This document shows positions 26,024 to 35,445 of a stretch of 43,188 nucleotides of DNA, in pieces. A program made the position numbers and the translations under genes. This DNA is from Sphingomonas elodea ATCC 31461. Lineage in GTDB: Bacteria; Pseudomonadota; Alphaproteobacteria; Sphingomonadales; Sphingomonadaceae. The stretch lies in assembly GCF_000226955.1 (NCBI RefSeq), contig NZ_AGFU01000010.1, forward strand, positions 1 through 43,188, in the 5' to 3' direction. Under the pieces are notes generated by a model, which worked only from the letters and a program-made list of their open reading frames with translations, ran no database searches and had not been told where the DNA came from. Numbering within the stretch: the stretch's first letter is position 1; each line of letters begins with the position of its first letter.

Positions 26024-27364
26024 TCAGCCCCTCCCGGCCGCCACGTCCGCCAGCCATTCCTCCAGGTTCGTCCAGCCGTCGCCGTTGCGGTCGGCGGCGC
26101 CGTCGCGGTGGTCGTGCGGGTTCAGGCCGTGGGCGGCTTCCCACGCATCGGGCATGCCGTCGCCGTCGCTGTCTTTCGGCGGGGGCGCGCTTTTCAGCTC
26201 GGGCCAGCCGCCCACCTCGCGCTGGCTGTCGATCTGGCGGCCGGTGCGATTCCGCACCCCGGCAACGATACGGGCGTCGACGCTGTCCCGTGCCTTCGAG
26301 GCGCCCGCGCCCGCCAGAACCTTTTCGTACGCCTGCGCCGCGGGATCGCGCGTCACCGGCGGCATTGGCACCGGGGCGGCCAGGCGATAGCCCTCGGGTG
26401 CAATCCCATCGACCAGACTCCACGGATTGGCGGGGATGGTGCCGTTCATGCTGTTGCCGGCGAACCAGGCCTTGGCCAGCATGTTGCCCTCGTGGAACGC
26501 GATCGGCTTTTGCGACTGCGGACCCATCACATAGGCGTTGTCGACGAAATTGTAGCGAGCGAGCGTTGCCTTGTCGGCATTGTAGCCGGACCAGCCCTTC
26601 CCCCAGTTATAGAAGACGTTGGAGCGGAAATCGAAGAAGGCGCCTTCGGGATCCACGTCCGGCCCGCTGTAATTGCCGGGCCGCGGCATCCGCGCCTCGT
26701 GGTTCGCCCAGAGATTGTGGTGGAAGCTGATCCGGGCGCCACGACCACCGCGGATCAGGCTGCCATAGCCATGCTCGCCCTTGGCGTGCAGCGAATGGGT
26801 GAGCGAGTCCGCGATGATCGACCATTGCACGGTCAGGTCCCAGAAGCCCTGCCCCGGCTTGGTATAGTTGGCCGAAGCCGACAGCGCTTCGTCCACCGAC
26901 CAGCTGGCCGAGACATGGTCGAGGATGATGCGGTGGCCGCCCGCCACCCAGATGGCATCGGATTCGGTGCGACTCTCGTCGCCCAGCCGCGAGCGGATGT
27001 AGCGGATCACCACATCGTCGGCGTCCACCTCCAGCGGATGGTCGCGCAGCGTGATGCCGTCGCCGGGCGCCGACTGGCCGGCGATCGTAACCCGCCCCTC
27101 GCGGATACGCAGCGGCTTGGCGAGGCGGATGGTGCCGGAAACGCGGAACAGGATGGTCCGCGGCCCCGGCGTCTCCACCGCCGCGCGCAGGCTGCCCGGC
27201 CCGCTATCGGCGAGCGTGGTGACGAACAGCACCCGTCCTCCGCGCCCGCCCAGCGCATGGGCCCCCGCCCCCTCCGCGCCGGGAAAGGCCGGCACCGCCC
27301 GTTCCTGCGCCGCGACGGGCGCGGTGCCGGCGAGCAGCAGGGCGGCGACGCCGGCCTTGCGCAT
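26024..27364 (-). CDS. Secreted pectate lyase, PL1-type with C-terminal calcium-binding repeats
   Basis: A 446-residue exported protein (signal about 1-20, ending VAAQ) with a right-handed parallel beta-helix. Family signs are PGAEGAGAHALGGRGG at the N-terminus, ILDHVSASWSVDEALS (148-162) in the place of the PL1 IDH motif, and HHNLWANHEARMPR (215-228), which should contain the catalytic arginine. The last 50 residues carry Asp-rich DSDGDGMPD and DRNGDGWTN repeats, thrombospondin-type-3/dockerin-like calcium sites. It would cleave polygalacturonate by beta-elimination, giving 4,5-unsaturated ends. The ATG overlaps the receptor stop by one base (TGATG), so receptor and lyase are translationally coupled. 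Confidence 0.88.
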   Translation of the reverse strand: MRKAGVAALLLAGTAPVAAQERAVPAFPGAEGAGAHALGGRGGRVLFVTTLADSGPGSLRAAVETPGPRTILFRVSGTIRLAKPLRIREGRVTIAGQSAPGDGITLRDHPLEVDADDVVIRYIRSRLGDESRTESDAIWVAGGHRIILDHVSASWSVDEALSASANYTKPGQGFWDLTVQWSIIADSLTHSLHAKGEHGYGSLIRGGRGARISFHHNLWANHEARMPRPGNYSGPDVDPEGAFFDFRSNVFYNWGKGWSGYNADKATLARYNFVDNAYVMGPQSQKPIAFHEGNMLAKAWFAGNSMNGTIPANPWSLVDGIAPEGYRLAAPVPMPPVTRDPAAQAYEKVLAGAGASKARDSVDARIVAGVRNRTGRQIDSQREVGGWPELKSAPPPKDSDGDGMPDAWEAAHGLNPHDHRDGAADRNGDGWTNLEEWLADVAAGRG

Positions 27365-30300
27365 CAGAAGCTCAGCCGCACGCCGGCGGTGATGATGCGG
27401 CCGGTGCTGCCATAGAGCTGCGACACCGGGTTGGCGGCATACATCGTCCGGTACTGCGGCTGATTGGTCAGGTTGCGACCCTCGAGGGTGAAGCGCGCGA
27501 ACTTGGTGACGTTGATCGCGAATGCCGCGTCGAGGTTGAACTGGTTCTCGTTGTAGCCGAAGTCCGCGAACACCGGCGAGTTGCATGCGGCGCCCGCATT
27601 GGTGGTGAGGCCTACCGAACAGGTGCCGGTCGCCAGCGGGAAGCGGTTCACGAACCGGGTGCGATAGGCACCCGAGAAGCGCAGCGACCACAAATCATTC
27701 TCGTAATAGAGCGTAGCGTTGAACGCATCCGGCGAGGTGTTGAGGAACGGACCCGTCGCATAGCTGTTCTGCGCCGTCCCCGCGCCGCCCGCCTGGGTGG
27801 TCGCAAGCACCGTGCCGGTCAGGTAGCTCAGGCTCGATTCGATGTGCGTGTAGTTCGCGGTCACGCCCATCTTGTTGAACGGTGCCGGCAGGAACCAGAA
27901 ATCGGTCTGCAGATTGACCTCGACGCCCTTGATCGAGCCGCCCGGCGCGTCGTTGAACTGGCGCACCGCCCAGGTGCCGCCGTTCTGGGTGTAGGTGCGC
28001 AGCAGCGGATCGGTCATCGAGGCGAGGATCTGGTTGTAGATCGCCGGTTCGAACACGGTGGAAAGTGGTGCCTCGCCGGCGATCTGCTGCGGGAAGCTGT
28101 CGAGATTCTTCTTGAACAGCGCCACGGCGACGAGACCGTTGTTGCGGAAGTATTTCTCGATGCTGAGATCGAGGTTGGTCGCGCGGAACGGGCTGAGATA
28201 CGGGTTGCCGACGGTGAGCGACGGCGCCGATCCGTTGACCGCCAGCGTACTGGAGAAGGCCTGGGTTCCCGGCGTGAGGCTGGAGAGCTGCGGCCGCGAC
28301 ATCACCTTGGCGGCGGCGAAGCGGATCAGCAGGCCGGGCTTGGCCTCCCAGTTGATGTTGGTCGAGGGCAACCAGTCCCAATATTCGTTGTTGGCGACCA
28401 CCGGGATACCGGCGATGCCGTCCGCGCCGCCGACATTGCCGCGCCCCTTCACCTTGGTATTGGCGACGCGCAGGCCGACATTGCCGCGCAAGGGGCCCCC
28501 GAACAGCGTCAGGTCGTAATCGACCTGGAAGAAGCCCGAGGCATCCCGCTCCTCGACGCCGCCGCCCTGGCGACCATCGGCCACGACCCGGAAGTCGCCC
28601 CATTTGTTGACGCAGTTGCAGTCGATGCCGAATGCGTTGACGAACTTGCCGAGCTCGGGCGCGAAGAAGCTGGTCGGCGTGCCGGCGGGCAGGTTCAGCC
28701 CCTGGCCAAAGCCATAGACGCGGCCCAGATCGGTGACGTTCAGCCTGGCCTCGGCCAGCGTCGGGTTCAACGCCTCGATCGTCTGCGCGCGGCGCTGCTG
28801 GTCGGCGAAATAGCTGAACTTCTTGTAGGTGCCGCCGAAACGGATCGTCATTTCCGGCACCGCCTCGAACGCGAAGTTCAACCGGCCGACGCGATATTCG
28901 TTGGTCACCTGGTTCTTGAACACGCGGATCGTCGACAGGCCCTTCACCAGCGACCAGGCATTGGGATCGGCGACGTTGAAGCCGGGGTTGAACACCGGCA
29001 TCTTGCCGCCGCCGCGCTCGTCGAACACATAGCCGTTCTGGTCGATCGCGTTCACCTCGGCGAGATAGCCGGTCGCATCGAACACCGATTTCGACCAGCC
29101 GATCGTGCCTTCCATCGTCAGCCGCTCGCCGAAATCCTGCCGCAGGTTGAGCGTGGCCTGCTTGAAGTCGGTCGAGCCGCTCTGGCTGTCGATCGAGCTG
29201 CGCCAGTCGACGCGATCGAGCTGCAGATAGTCCGCTTGCCCCGCCGCATTGACGTTGGCCGCACGTACCACCGTGTTCGGGCGACCGATCAGCTGGCTGT
29301 AGAAGCCCGTCTGGTTGGCCGTCGCGACATAGCCGGGCGATAGAGGGTTGTTGTAATAATCGAACGCGCTCAGATTGTTAGGGTTAAAGCTGTTGAAATA
29401 GCCCGGCAGCACGCTCGTGCCGTTCAGTTGCTGGCCGCAGTCGACGATCGCGCTCTGCACGCAGTTCGGGTAGAGCGCCACGCGATCGGCGTTGCCGTTG
29501 ACGGTGCCCGGCGCGCGCAGCGTATTCTGCGTAACACGGGTGTTAGTGCCGTTCCGGTTCAGGCCGATCGGCGTGATGCCGGCCAGTTCGCTGTCCTGAT
29601 CGTACTTGGAATAGACGCCGTCGAGGATGATCTCGGTACGCTCGGTCGGCTGCCACTGCGCGGTGGCGGTGAGGCCCAGCCGCTCATATTTCAGCTTCTG
29701 CCGGTTGACCGAGGGCAGGCCGGGAATGATCGTGGTGGGCGAAAGCAACGCATAGGCGGCGGGATCCGAACCGAAGGTCGCGCCGGTCCCGCCAGGCCGC
29801 GCAAAGCCATAGACCGGCGGGGTGACGCCGTTGATCTGCGAGTTGCGGTAGAGATAGTCGAACACGCCGATACCACGGCGGTAGGAATCGATCTGCTGTT
29901 CCTGCTTCTGGTAGGCGCCGGAGAACAGCACCCCGAAATTGTCGGTCAGCTTCACCGAGGCGAGCGCGGTGAGCCGCGGGTTCCACGTCTTGCCGTTCTC
30001 GCGATACTCGCCTTCCGCGCCGATCGCGAAGCGATTGCCCTTGTAGGCGAGCGGGCGACCGGTCGTCAGGTCGATGATCGCGCCCAGCGAGCCTTCGTCA
30101 TTCTCCGCCGCGGTGGACTTGGTGATCTTCACGCCCCCGAACAGCTCGGAAGCGAAGGTGTTGAAATCGAACCCGCGGCTGCGGTTGGCGCCCGAGTCCG
30201 ACTGGTTGCCGCCCGCGACGTTCTGCGCATCCGCACCGTTCAGGCGAACCGACTGGAAGTCGCCCCCGAGGCCGCGCACGGTGATCGAACGGCCTTCACC

Positions 30301-30675
30301 ATTGTCACGATCGATCGAGACGCCCGGCAGGCGCTGGATCGACTCCGCGAGATTGGCGTCGGGAAAGTCGGCAATGTCCTCCGCGGTGATCGCATCGACG
30401 ATCTGATTGGAACGGCGCTTGAGGTTCAGCGCGTTCTGCAGCGAGGCACGGAAACCGGTGACAACGATCTCCCCCTCGGTCTGCGGATCAATCGGCGACG
30501 GCTCTTCCTGGATGCTCGCATCCCGCTGCGCATCGGCCTGGGCGACGGGATTGCCCTCCTTCACCTGCGCGAAGGCCGGCGTGGCGAGCGTAAGCGCCAG
30601 TCCCAGCGCCCCAAGCGACGCACCGAACCGCCAATTGCCCGCTGCAATCGCTGCCGACGTACCGAGTTTTGCCAT
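27364..30675 (-). CDS. TonB-dependent receptor coupled to pectate lyase
   Basis: A 1103-residue outer-membrane receptor. Signal peptide about 1-36 (ending AFA-Q), TonB-box-like EIVVTG at 69-74, plug with VDAITAEDIADFPDANLAES and a TVRGLGGDF segment, and C-terminal VRLSF. ATG 30675 follows GGGGAGG at five bases; earlier in-frame codons would add sequence with no export signal. It is co-translated with the pectate lyase and has an ACCGGT operator in its leader region about 225 bases upstream, so it probably takes up oligogalacturonides. The ligand is inferred from context. Confidence 0.93.
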   Translation of the reverse strand: MAKLGTSAAIAAGNWRFGASLGALGLALTLATPAFAQVKEGNPVAQADAQRDASIQEEPSPIDPQTEGEIVVTGFRASLQNALNLKRRSNQIVDAITAEDIADFPDANLAESIQRLPGVSIDRDNGEGRSITVRGLGGDFQSVRLNGADAQNVAGGNQSDSGANRSRGFDFNTFASELFGGVKITKSTAAENDEGSLGAIIDLTTGRPLAYKGNRFAIGAEGEYRENGKTWNPRLTALASVKLTDNFGVLFSGAYQKQEQQIDSYRRGIGVFDYLYRNSQINGVTPPVYGFARPGGTGATFGSDPAAYALLSPTTIIPGLPSVNRQKLKYERLGLTATAQWQPTERTEIILDGVYSKYDQDSELAGITPIGLNRNGTNTRVTQNTLRAPGTVNGNADRVALYPNCVQSAIVDCGQQLNGTSVLPGYFNSFNPNNLSAFDYYNNPLSPGYVATANQTGFYSQLIGRPNTVVRAANVNAAGQADYLQLDRVDWRSSIDSQSGSTDFKQATLNLRQDFGERLTMEGTIGWSKSVFDATGYLAEVNAIDQNGYVFDERGGGKMPVFNPGFNVADPNAWSLVKGLSTIRVFKNQVTNEYRVGRLNFAFEAVPEMTIRFGGTYKKFSYFADQQRRAQTIEALNPTLAEARLNVTDLGRVYGFGQGLNLPAGTPTSFFAPELGKFVNAFGIDCNCVNKWGDFRVVADGRQGGGVEERDASGFFQVDYDLTLFGGPLRGNVGLRVANTKVKGRGNVGGADGIAGIPVVANNEYWDWLPSTNINWEAKPGLLIRFAAAKVMSRPQLSSLTPGTQAFSSTLAVNGSAPSLTVGNPYLSPFRATNLDLSIEKYFRNNGLVAVALFKKNLDSFPQQIAGEAPLSTVFEPAIYNQILASMTDPLLRTYTQNGGTWAVRQFNDAPGGSIKGVEVNLQTDFWFLPAPFNKMGVTANYTHIESSLSYLTGTVLATTQAGGAGTAQNSYATGPFLNTSPDAFNATLYYENDLWSLRFSGAYRTRFVNRFPLATGTCSVGLTTNAGAACNSPVFADFGYNENQFNLDAAFAINVTKFARFTLEGRNLTNQPQYRTMYAANPVSQLYGSTGRIITAGVRLSF

Positions 30676-30899
30676 CTGAACCTCCCCTTGCCCGTTGGTC
30701 GCGTGACCATCTGCTGCGCCCGGCACCGGGGGAAAGTAGATGCACAGCCGTGCTCGCGGACGCGGCAAGTGCCGGCGCTCCAACGCATTGATACGGCCGC
30801 GACTATCCTCTCCCACGCTCCCGGCGACTCTTGCGGTCGCCTTGGCGCAAGCGTTCCGTCACGCTTGGTTGGCGGTATTTGTTGCAGCCTGCCCCCGCA

Positions 30900-30914
30900 T
30901 GTCAACCGGTGTCA
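30900..30914 (-). promoter_or_regulatory. ACCGGT operator overlapping a -35 box of the receptor promoter
   Basis: On the minus strand the site reads TGACACCGGTTGACA. Its last six bases, TTGACA, are a consensus -35 hexamer, with a weak ACAAAT 17 bases further on as a possible -10. A repressor bound here would block RNA polymerase directly. It lies about 225 bases before the receptor start at 30675, leaving a leader of roughly 190 bases. Confidence 0.65.
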
Positions 30915-30940
30915 TAAGCCGAATTGCAACAATTTCGGAC

Positions 30941-30959
30941 GTTGCGACACCAGTGCAAC
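30941..30959. repeat. GTTGC-N9-GCAAC inverted repeat
   Basis: A 5-bp inverted repeat with a 9-base centre, just after the LacI stop codon and 27 bases from the operator at 30900-30914. Its centre GACACCAGT resembles a weak half of that operator. It could be an auxiliary binding site or a weak hairpin; neither is certain. Confidence 0.35.
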
Positions 30960-30967
30960 AGGGGCGA

Positions 30968-32005
30968 TCAGTCGTCGGTGCGACGGGGCGGCGCCACGGA
31001 GGCGCGGTGGATCAGGGTCGAGGGGAACAGCGATGGCTCCTCAACCCCCTGATCGTCGCCGAAAAACTCGGCGAGCAGCTTCAGCGCGGCGGAGCGTCCC
31101 ATCGAGATGATCGGCCAGTGCACCGTCGTCATCGGCGGCCATATGTGCGAGGCGATGGCGGTATCGTCGAACCCGATGATCGACAGGTCTTCGGGCACGC
31201 TCATCCCCCGCCGACGCGCGGCGTGGAGGGTGGCGGCGGCCATTTCGTCGTTCGAGGCGAAGATAGCGGTCGGGCGCGGCGACAGGTCCAGCAGCCGATC
31301 CGCGGCGGCAAGGCCGCTTTCGAACGTGTAGGTCCCGTCCGCGATCAGGCTTCGCGGCAGTTTGATGCCCGCCTCCGCCAGCGCCTGCTCGAAGCCCTTG
31401 CGGCGTTCGCGCGCGGAACGGAAGCCGTGCGGCCCGGCGATCAGGCCGATGCGGCGATGGCCGAGCGCGATCAGGTGGTTGATCGCCTCCACCACCACGT
31501 CGCTGTCGTTGGAGGCGACCATATGCTCGGGCGCGTCGAGCGCGGTCGACCCCATGCGCACATAGCGCGTGCCGAGCTCGCGGCAGAGCTCCGCCAGCAT
31601 GTCGTTCTCGGAAACCGGGGGCAGGATCAGCACGCCGTACAGCCGCTGCCGCTCGAGAAAGGCGCGCACGTCCGACAGCATGGTGGAGGACCCGCGGTCG
31701 ATCGGACGGACGATCAGTTCGAACTCCGTGTCGCGTATGGCCTCCAGGATGCCCGCCTGGACGTTCATCACCATCTGCGCATTGGGATTGTCGTGGATCA
31801 GCCCGAGCAGGAAGTTCCGGCGAAGCGCCAGCGCCCGCGCCTGGACGTTGGGGATATAGCCCAGATCGGCGATCACCGCCTCTACCTTGGCGCGGGTATC
31901 CTCGTTGAGCAGGGGCGAGCGGTTGATGACGCGGCTGACGGTTTTCTTCGAGACGCCCGCGATCCGCGCGACATCGTTGATGGTGGGCTTTCCCGTCTTC
32001 TCCAT
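30968..32005 (-). CDS. LacI-family regulator, probable pectin/galacturonate repressor
   Basis: A 345-residue LacI/GalR regulator. The helix-turn-helix reads TINDVARIAGVSKKTVSRVI at residues 8-27, followed by a hinge with an ARALALRR segment and an effector-binding domain with the LSIIGFDDT pattern. It sits between the receptor/lyase unit and the kdgK-kduD unit, 78 bases after the esterase stop on the same strand, so it may be co-transcribed with the catabolic genes. It is the only regulator in the region that carries the six ACCGGT sites, so it is the best candidate to bind them. The inducer is likely a galacturonate-pathway intermediate such as KDG, by analogy; not shown here. Confidence 0.9.
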   Translation of the reverse strand: MEKTGKPTINDVARIAGVSKKTVSRVINRSPLLNEDTRAKVEAVIADLGYIPNVQARALALRRNFLLGLIHDNPNAQMVMNVQAGILEAIRDTEFELIVRPIDRGSSTMLSDVRAFLERQRLYGVLILPPVSENDMLAELCRELGTRYVRMGSTALDAPEHMVASNDSDVVVEAINHLIALGHRRIGLIAGPHGFRSARERRKGFEQALAEAGIKLPRSLIADGTYTFESGLAAADRLLDLSPRPTAIFASNDEMAAATLHAARRRGMSVPEDLSIIGFDDTAIASHIWPPMTTVHWPIISMGRSAALKLLAEFFGDDQGVEEPSLFPSTLIHRASVAPPRRTDD

Positions 32006-32083
32006 GACCCGGTGCTATACGGCGCGACGAACGATTGCGATAGCCAGGCGCGGCGCAGATAAGATGCTGCAGCGCGACAACTT

Positions 32084-33622
32084 TCAGGTCCCGGGCTGGA
32101 TATAGGGGACGCGCGCGAACAGTTCGCGCTCCCAGCCTCGCGGGTCGTTCACCATGCGGCTGGTCGTGTCGAACAGCATCGTCTCCCGCATGGGCAGCGT
32201 GTAGGGCGCCCAGGCCGGCAGGCCCGGCGCCGCGGGAATCCCGTTGCGGGCGAGCGCGGCAAAGGCGCCCATCATCTGCCGGCTCAGCTGCTGCGCCGCC
32301 GGCCCGGTGCCGGTAAAGGATCCGGGCGCTCCCAGCGTGCCGAAGGCAAGCGCGATGTCCATCGTGTGCGGCGCCCCGCGTTCCGGTTGCGTCGGCGACG
32401 CGAAATCCAGCTGATAGACCCAGGTCGCCTTGGCCCCCGCCGCCGCGCGGGCATCCGCCTCCATCACCTGCCCCCGCCAGCTGCGCCCCGCCGTGGTGGC
32501 GCGGTAGAAGATGTCCTGCGGCGTGTCCGAGGGGAACTGCGCGCGATATTCCGCCACCACCCATTCGGGCAGGATGTCGATCTTCAGATCCGGCGCGATC
32601 CGGGGGGCGAGATTGTCCCAGGCCAGCGTGCGGATCCGCTCGGACTTGGGATCGATGAACGCGCGCGTCTCGTCGTGCGTGTTGCCGAGGATCATCGGGA
32701 TCGCCAACGATTGCGGATGGGCATCGGGCCAGAACGGGTGGCGCTGGAGCCATTTCATGTCGAGCACCGGCCCGAAATAGACGCCGCCGCCGAGGATCGG
32801 ATCGCGGGCGTCCTGCGCCGCGACCAGCGCCTCGGCCGGCGCGGTGACGGCAGCCTCCAGCCCGCCGCCAAGCCGCTCCACAAATGCCTGTGCCCGTGCG
32901 GTGGCGTTCAGCGGTCCCGAGGCGGTGACTTGCTGCCCGCTCATCGTCGCTGCGCTGTGGAACAGGCCCTTGGCCGCGGGCATGCCCATCAGCGTGGCGA
33001 TCTTCGCGCCGCCGCCCGACTGGCCGAACAGGAAGACGCGGGCCGGATCGCCGCCGAAGCTCGCGATATTCTCCCGGATCCAGCGCAGCGCGAGGATCAG
33101 GTCCAGCTGGCCGGCATTGCCGCTGTCGGGAAAGCGCGGGTCGAGCCGGGCGAGATAGAGGTAGCCGAACGCGTTGAGCCGGTGGTTCACCGTCACCACC
33201 ACCACGTCCTCGGTCCGCGCCAGCGTGGCACCATCGTTCAGCGGATAGGTGACGCTGCCGTTCGAATAGGCCCCGCCGTGGAAATAGACCATCACCGGCC
33301 GCCGCGCTGCGCGTTCGCTACCCGGCGTCCAGATGTTGAGGAACAGGCAGTCCTCGGACTGGGGTTCGTTCTTCAGGCCGCGCTGCGGGCAGATCGGCCC
33401 GAAGGCCTGCGCCGTCGCCGCCGCCACGCGCGGTTCGGCGACCGGGGCGCGGAACCGCGCCGCACGGCCATATCGGATGCCCAGGAAGCGGGAGAGCCCC
33501 CCTTCCCGCGCGCCCGTGAACCGCCCGGCCGGCGCGTCGGCCACCGGATCGCCGGCAGTCCAGGCGCGCGGTGGCAGGCTGAGCGCAAGCCCGCCCGCCA
33601 GCACCGCGCGCCGGCTGGTCAC
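32084..33622 (-). CDS. Type-B carboxylesterase, secreted
   Basis: A 512-residue alpha/beta-hydrolase of the carboxylesterase type-B family (PF00135). The N-terminus SRRAVLAGGLALSLPP resembles a Tat-type export signal. Family signatures are EDCLFLNIW (90-98), the oxyanion HGG (115-117), the nucleophile elbow GQSGGG with S202, and a GAPHTMDI segment likely to carry the catalytic His. GTG 33622 overlaps the kdgK stop as GTGA. In this operon it may remove acetyl or methyl esters from pectin fragments, but type-B esterases are promiscuous and the substrate is not determined by the sequence. Confidence 0.85.
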   Translation of the reverse strand: MTSRRAVLAGGLALSLPPRAWTAGDPVADAPAGRFTGAREGGLSRFLGIRYGRAARFRAPVAEPRVAAATAQAFGPICPQRGLKNEPQSEDCLFLNIWTPGSERAARRPVMVYFHGGAYSNGSVTYPLNDGATLARTEDVVVVTVNHRLNAFGYLYLARLDPRFPDSGNAGQLDLILALRWIRENIASFGGDPARVFLFGQSGGGAKIATLMGMPAAKGLFHSAATMSGQQVTASGPLNATARAQAFVERLGGGLEAAVTAPAEALVAAQDARDPILGGGVYFGPVLDMKWLQRHPFWPDAHPQSLAIPMILGNTHDETRAFIDPKSERIRTLAWDNLAPRIAPDLKIDILPEWVVAEYRAQFPSDTPQDIFYRATTAGRSWRGQVMEADARAAAGAKATWVYQLDFASPTQPERGAPHTMDIALAFGTLGAPGSFTGTGPAAQQLSRQMMGAFAALARNGIPAAPGLPAWAPYTLPMRETMLFDTTSRMVNDPRGWERELFARVPYIQPGT

Positions 33623-34623
33623 CGCCGCACGTCCAGCCCGCCCTCGGCGAAGGCGGTCAGGTCGGCGCGGGTGAACAGGCTCGCGTCGCCGGGCAGCGAG
33701 TGCTTCAGCGCGGTGAGCGCCAGCCCCGCCTCGGCCATCGCCTTGGCGTCGCCGTCCTCGAGCAGGCCGTGCAGCACGCCCGCCGCAAACGCATCGCCAC
33801 CGCCGATCCGGTCGACGATGCCGCTGACGCGCAATTCCTCGGTCTGGTGGCTGCCCGCGCGGGTATCGACGCGCGCGGCGATCCGGTGGCTGTCGACATC
33901 GTCGACATGGCGCGCGGTGGAAGCGATCAGCTGGAGCTTCGGGAACGCCGCGAACGCCGCCTCCGCCGCTTCGCGCCGGCGATCGGCACCGTCACCGGAA
34001 AAGGGCTTGCCGAGCAGCAGCGAGATGTCGCGGTGGTTGCCGAACAGGATGTCGGCATGGCCGATCAGCCGGGTCAGCACGCCGCGCGGATCGCTGTCCC
34101 AGGCTTCCCACAGCTTGGCGCGATAGTTGCCGTCGAAGGAGACGGCGATGCCGCGTGCGCTCGCCGCCTCGGCCGCGGCGATGGCGGCGGCGGCGGTGTT
34201 CGGCCCCAGCGCGGGCGTGATGCCGGAGAGGTGGAGGCGCGTCACGCCCTCCAGCAGCGCATCCCAGTCCCATGCCGCGGCCGGCCGGTCGGCGAATACC
34301 GAATGGGCCCGGTCGTACACGATCTCCGATGCGCGGAGCCCCGCGCCCGGGGTGAGGAAATACAGGCCCATGCGACCGGCTTCGGACACCACCTTGGCGG
34401 CATCCACGCCGCGCCGGCGCAGTTCGCCGATCGCCGCGCCGCCCAGCGGATTGTCCGCCACCGCGCTGATCATCGCCACGTCGTGCCCCAGGCAGGCAAG
34501 GCCCGTGGCGACATTCGCCTCCGCGCCCGCGATCGCCACGTCGAGCTTGGGCGTCTGCAGCAGCAGTTCGCGGCCCGGCGGCGACAGCCGCAGCATCATT
34601 TCCCCAAAGAACGCGAACGTCAT
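33619..34623 (-). CDS. kdgK: 2-keto-3-deoxygluconate kinase (PfkB family)
   Basis: A 334-residue PfkB-family sugar kinase expected to phosphorylate 2-keto-3-deoxy-D-gluconate (KDG) to KDPG with ATP in the cytosol. The N-terminal GGAEANVA-like substrate-binding pattern is seen as AGAEANVATGLACLG (32-46), and the C-terminal ATP/anion-hole signature is DRIGGGDAFAAG (271-282) with catalytic base D277. The ATG overlaps the preceding dehydrogenase stop as ATGA and its stop overlaps the esterase start as GTGA. Its place directly after a KduD-like dehydrogenase, which makes KDG, fixes the assignment among PfkB sugar kinases. Confidence 0.9.
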   Translation of the reverse strand: MTFAFFGEMMLRLSPPGRELLLQTPKLDVAIAGAEANVATGLACLGHDVAMISAVADNPLGGAAIGELRRRGVDAAKVVSEAGRMGLYFLTPGAGLRASEIVYDRAHSVFADRPAAAWDWDALLEGVTRLHLSGITPALGPNTAAAAIAAAEAASARGIAVSFDGNYRAKLWEAWDSDPRGVLTRLIGHADILFGNHRDISLLLGKPFSGDGADRRREAAEAAFAAFPKLQLIASTARHVDDVDSHRIAARVDTRAGSHQTEELRVSGIVDRIGGGDAFAAGVLHGLLEDGDAKAMAEAGLALTALKHSLPGDASLFTRADLTAFAEGGLDVRR

Positions 34624-35390
34624 CGTGCCAGCCAGCCTCCGTCAACGGCGAGAACATGGCCCTGCACATAGTCCGAAGCGCGCGAGGCAAGGAAGACCGC
34701 CGCGCCCCCCAGATCCTCCGGATCGCCCCAGCGCGCGGCCGGGATGCGCTCGAGGATCTGGCGGTTGCGGGTCTCGTCGGCCTGCAGCGCGGCGGTGTTG
34801 TTGGTGGCGATATAGCCCGGCGCGATCGCATTCACGTTCACGCCCTTCGCCGCCCATTCATTGGCCAGCAGCTTGGTAAGCCCGCCGATGCCCGACTTGG
34901 ACGCGGTGTAGCTCGGCACGCGGATGCCGCCCTGGAAGGTGAGCATCGAGGCGATATTGATGATGCGGCCCCGCTCGCCGGTCTCGCCGAAGCGGCGGAC
35001 CATGAACTTGCCTGCCGCCTGGCAAAGGAAGAACACCGATTTGAGGTTGGTATCGACCACCGCGTCCCAATCCTCCTCGGTGAAATCGAGGCTGTCGGCG
35101 CGGCGAATGATCCCGGCATTGTTCACCAGGATGTCGATTTTCCCCAGCTTATCCACAGCCTCGTCCACAACCCTTTGCACAGGCTCGATGGTCGAAAGAT
35201 CGGCGGAGATGATCTCGGCGCGGCGGCCGAGATCGCGCACCTTGGCGACGGTTTCCTCGGCGGGCGTGCGGCCGACGGCGGCGATGTCCGCCCCCGCTGC
35301 GGCAAGCGCCAGCGCGATGCCCTGGCCGATGCCGGTGTTCGCGCCGGTGATGACGGCCACCTGGCCGGTAAGATCGAACGGGTTGGTCAT
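34620..35390 (-). CDS. kduD: KduD/DhuD-type 2-dehydro-3-deoxy-D-gluconate 5-dehydrogenase (SDR)
   Basis: A 256-residue short-chain dehydrogenase: cofactor loop TGANTGIG (15-22), NNAG (90-93), N115, and catalytic S148, Y161 and K165 (YTASK). The pattern NNAGIIRRADSLDFTEEDW is typical of KduD. It would reduce 3-deoxy-D-glycero-2,5-hexodiulosonate to KDG with NAD(P)H, the step before KdgK. It follows an RpiB-fold isomerase on the same strand (gap 55 bases) and overlaps kdgK by four bases, so substrate flow is isomerase, reductase, kinase. Confidence 0.87.
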   Translation of the reverse strand: MTNPFDLTGQVAVITGANTGIGQGIALALAAAGADIAAVGRTPAEETVAKVRDLGRRAEIISADLSTIEPVQRVVDEAVDKLGKIDILVNNAGIIRRADSLDFTEEDWDAVVDTNLKSVFFLCQAAGKFMVRRFGETGERGRIINIASMLTFQGGIRVPSYTASKSGIGGLTKLLANEWAAKGVNVNAIAPGYIATNNTAALQADETRNRQILERIPAARWGDPEDLGGAAVFLASRASDYVQGHVLAVDGGWLAR

Positions 35391-35407
35391 GGCGTCCCCC
35401 TCTCCCC

Positions 35408-35423
35408 CTCCCGCTTGCGGGAG
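35408..35423. repeat. Short perfect hairpin, CTCCCGC-TT-GCGGGAG
   Basis: A 7-bp perfect stem with a 2-base loop in the 55-bp gap between the isomerase stop and the kduD start, flanked by TCTCCCCC and GAAGGAG. Such tight CT/GA-rich hairpins often occur as dispersed intergenic repeats in sphingomonads; only one copy is in this window. It could affect transcript stability between the two genes. Confidence 0.5.
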
Positions 35424-35445
35424 AAGGAGTTAATGCTGAACTGGC

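Noticed and set aside
25070-27415. A 781-codon plus-strand frame over the lipoprotein and pectate lyase
   Set aside because: It spans two real minus-strand genes and their gap, and is low in hydrophobic and rich in Arg residues.
31990-32025. AGCACCGGGTCA near the LacI start as an autoregulatory site
   Set aside because: The core is CCGGG rather than CCGGT and the arms lack one base of the spacing shared by the six operators.
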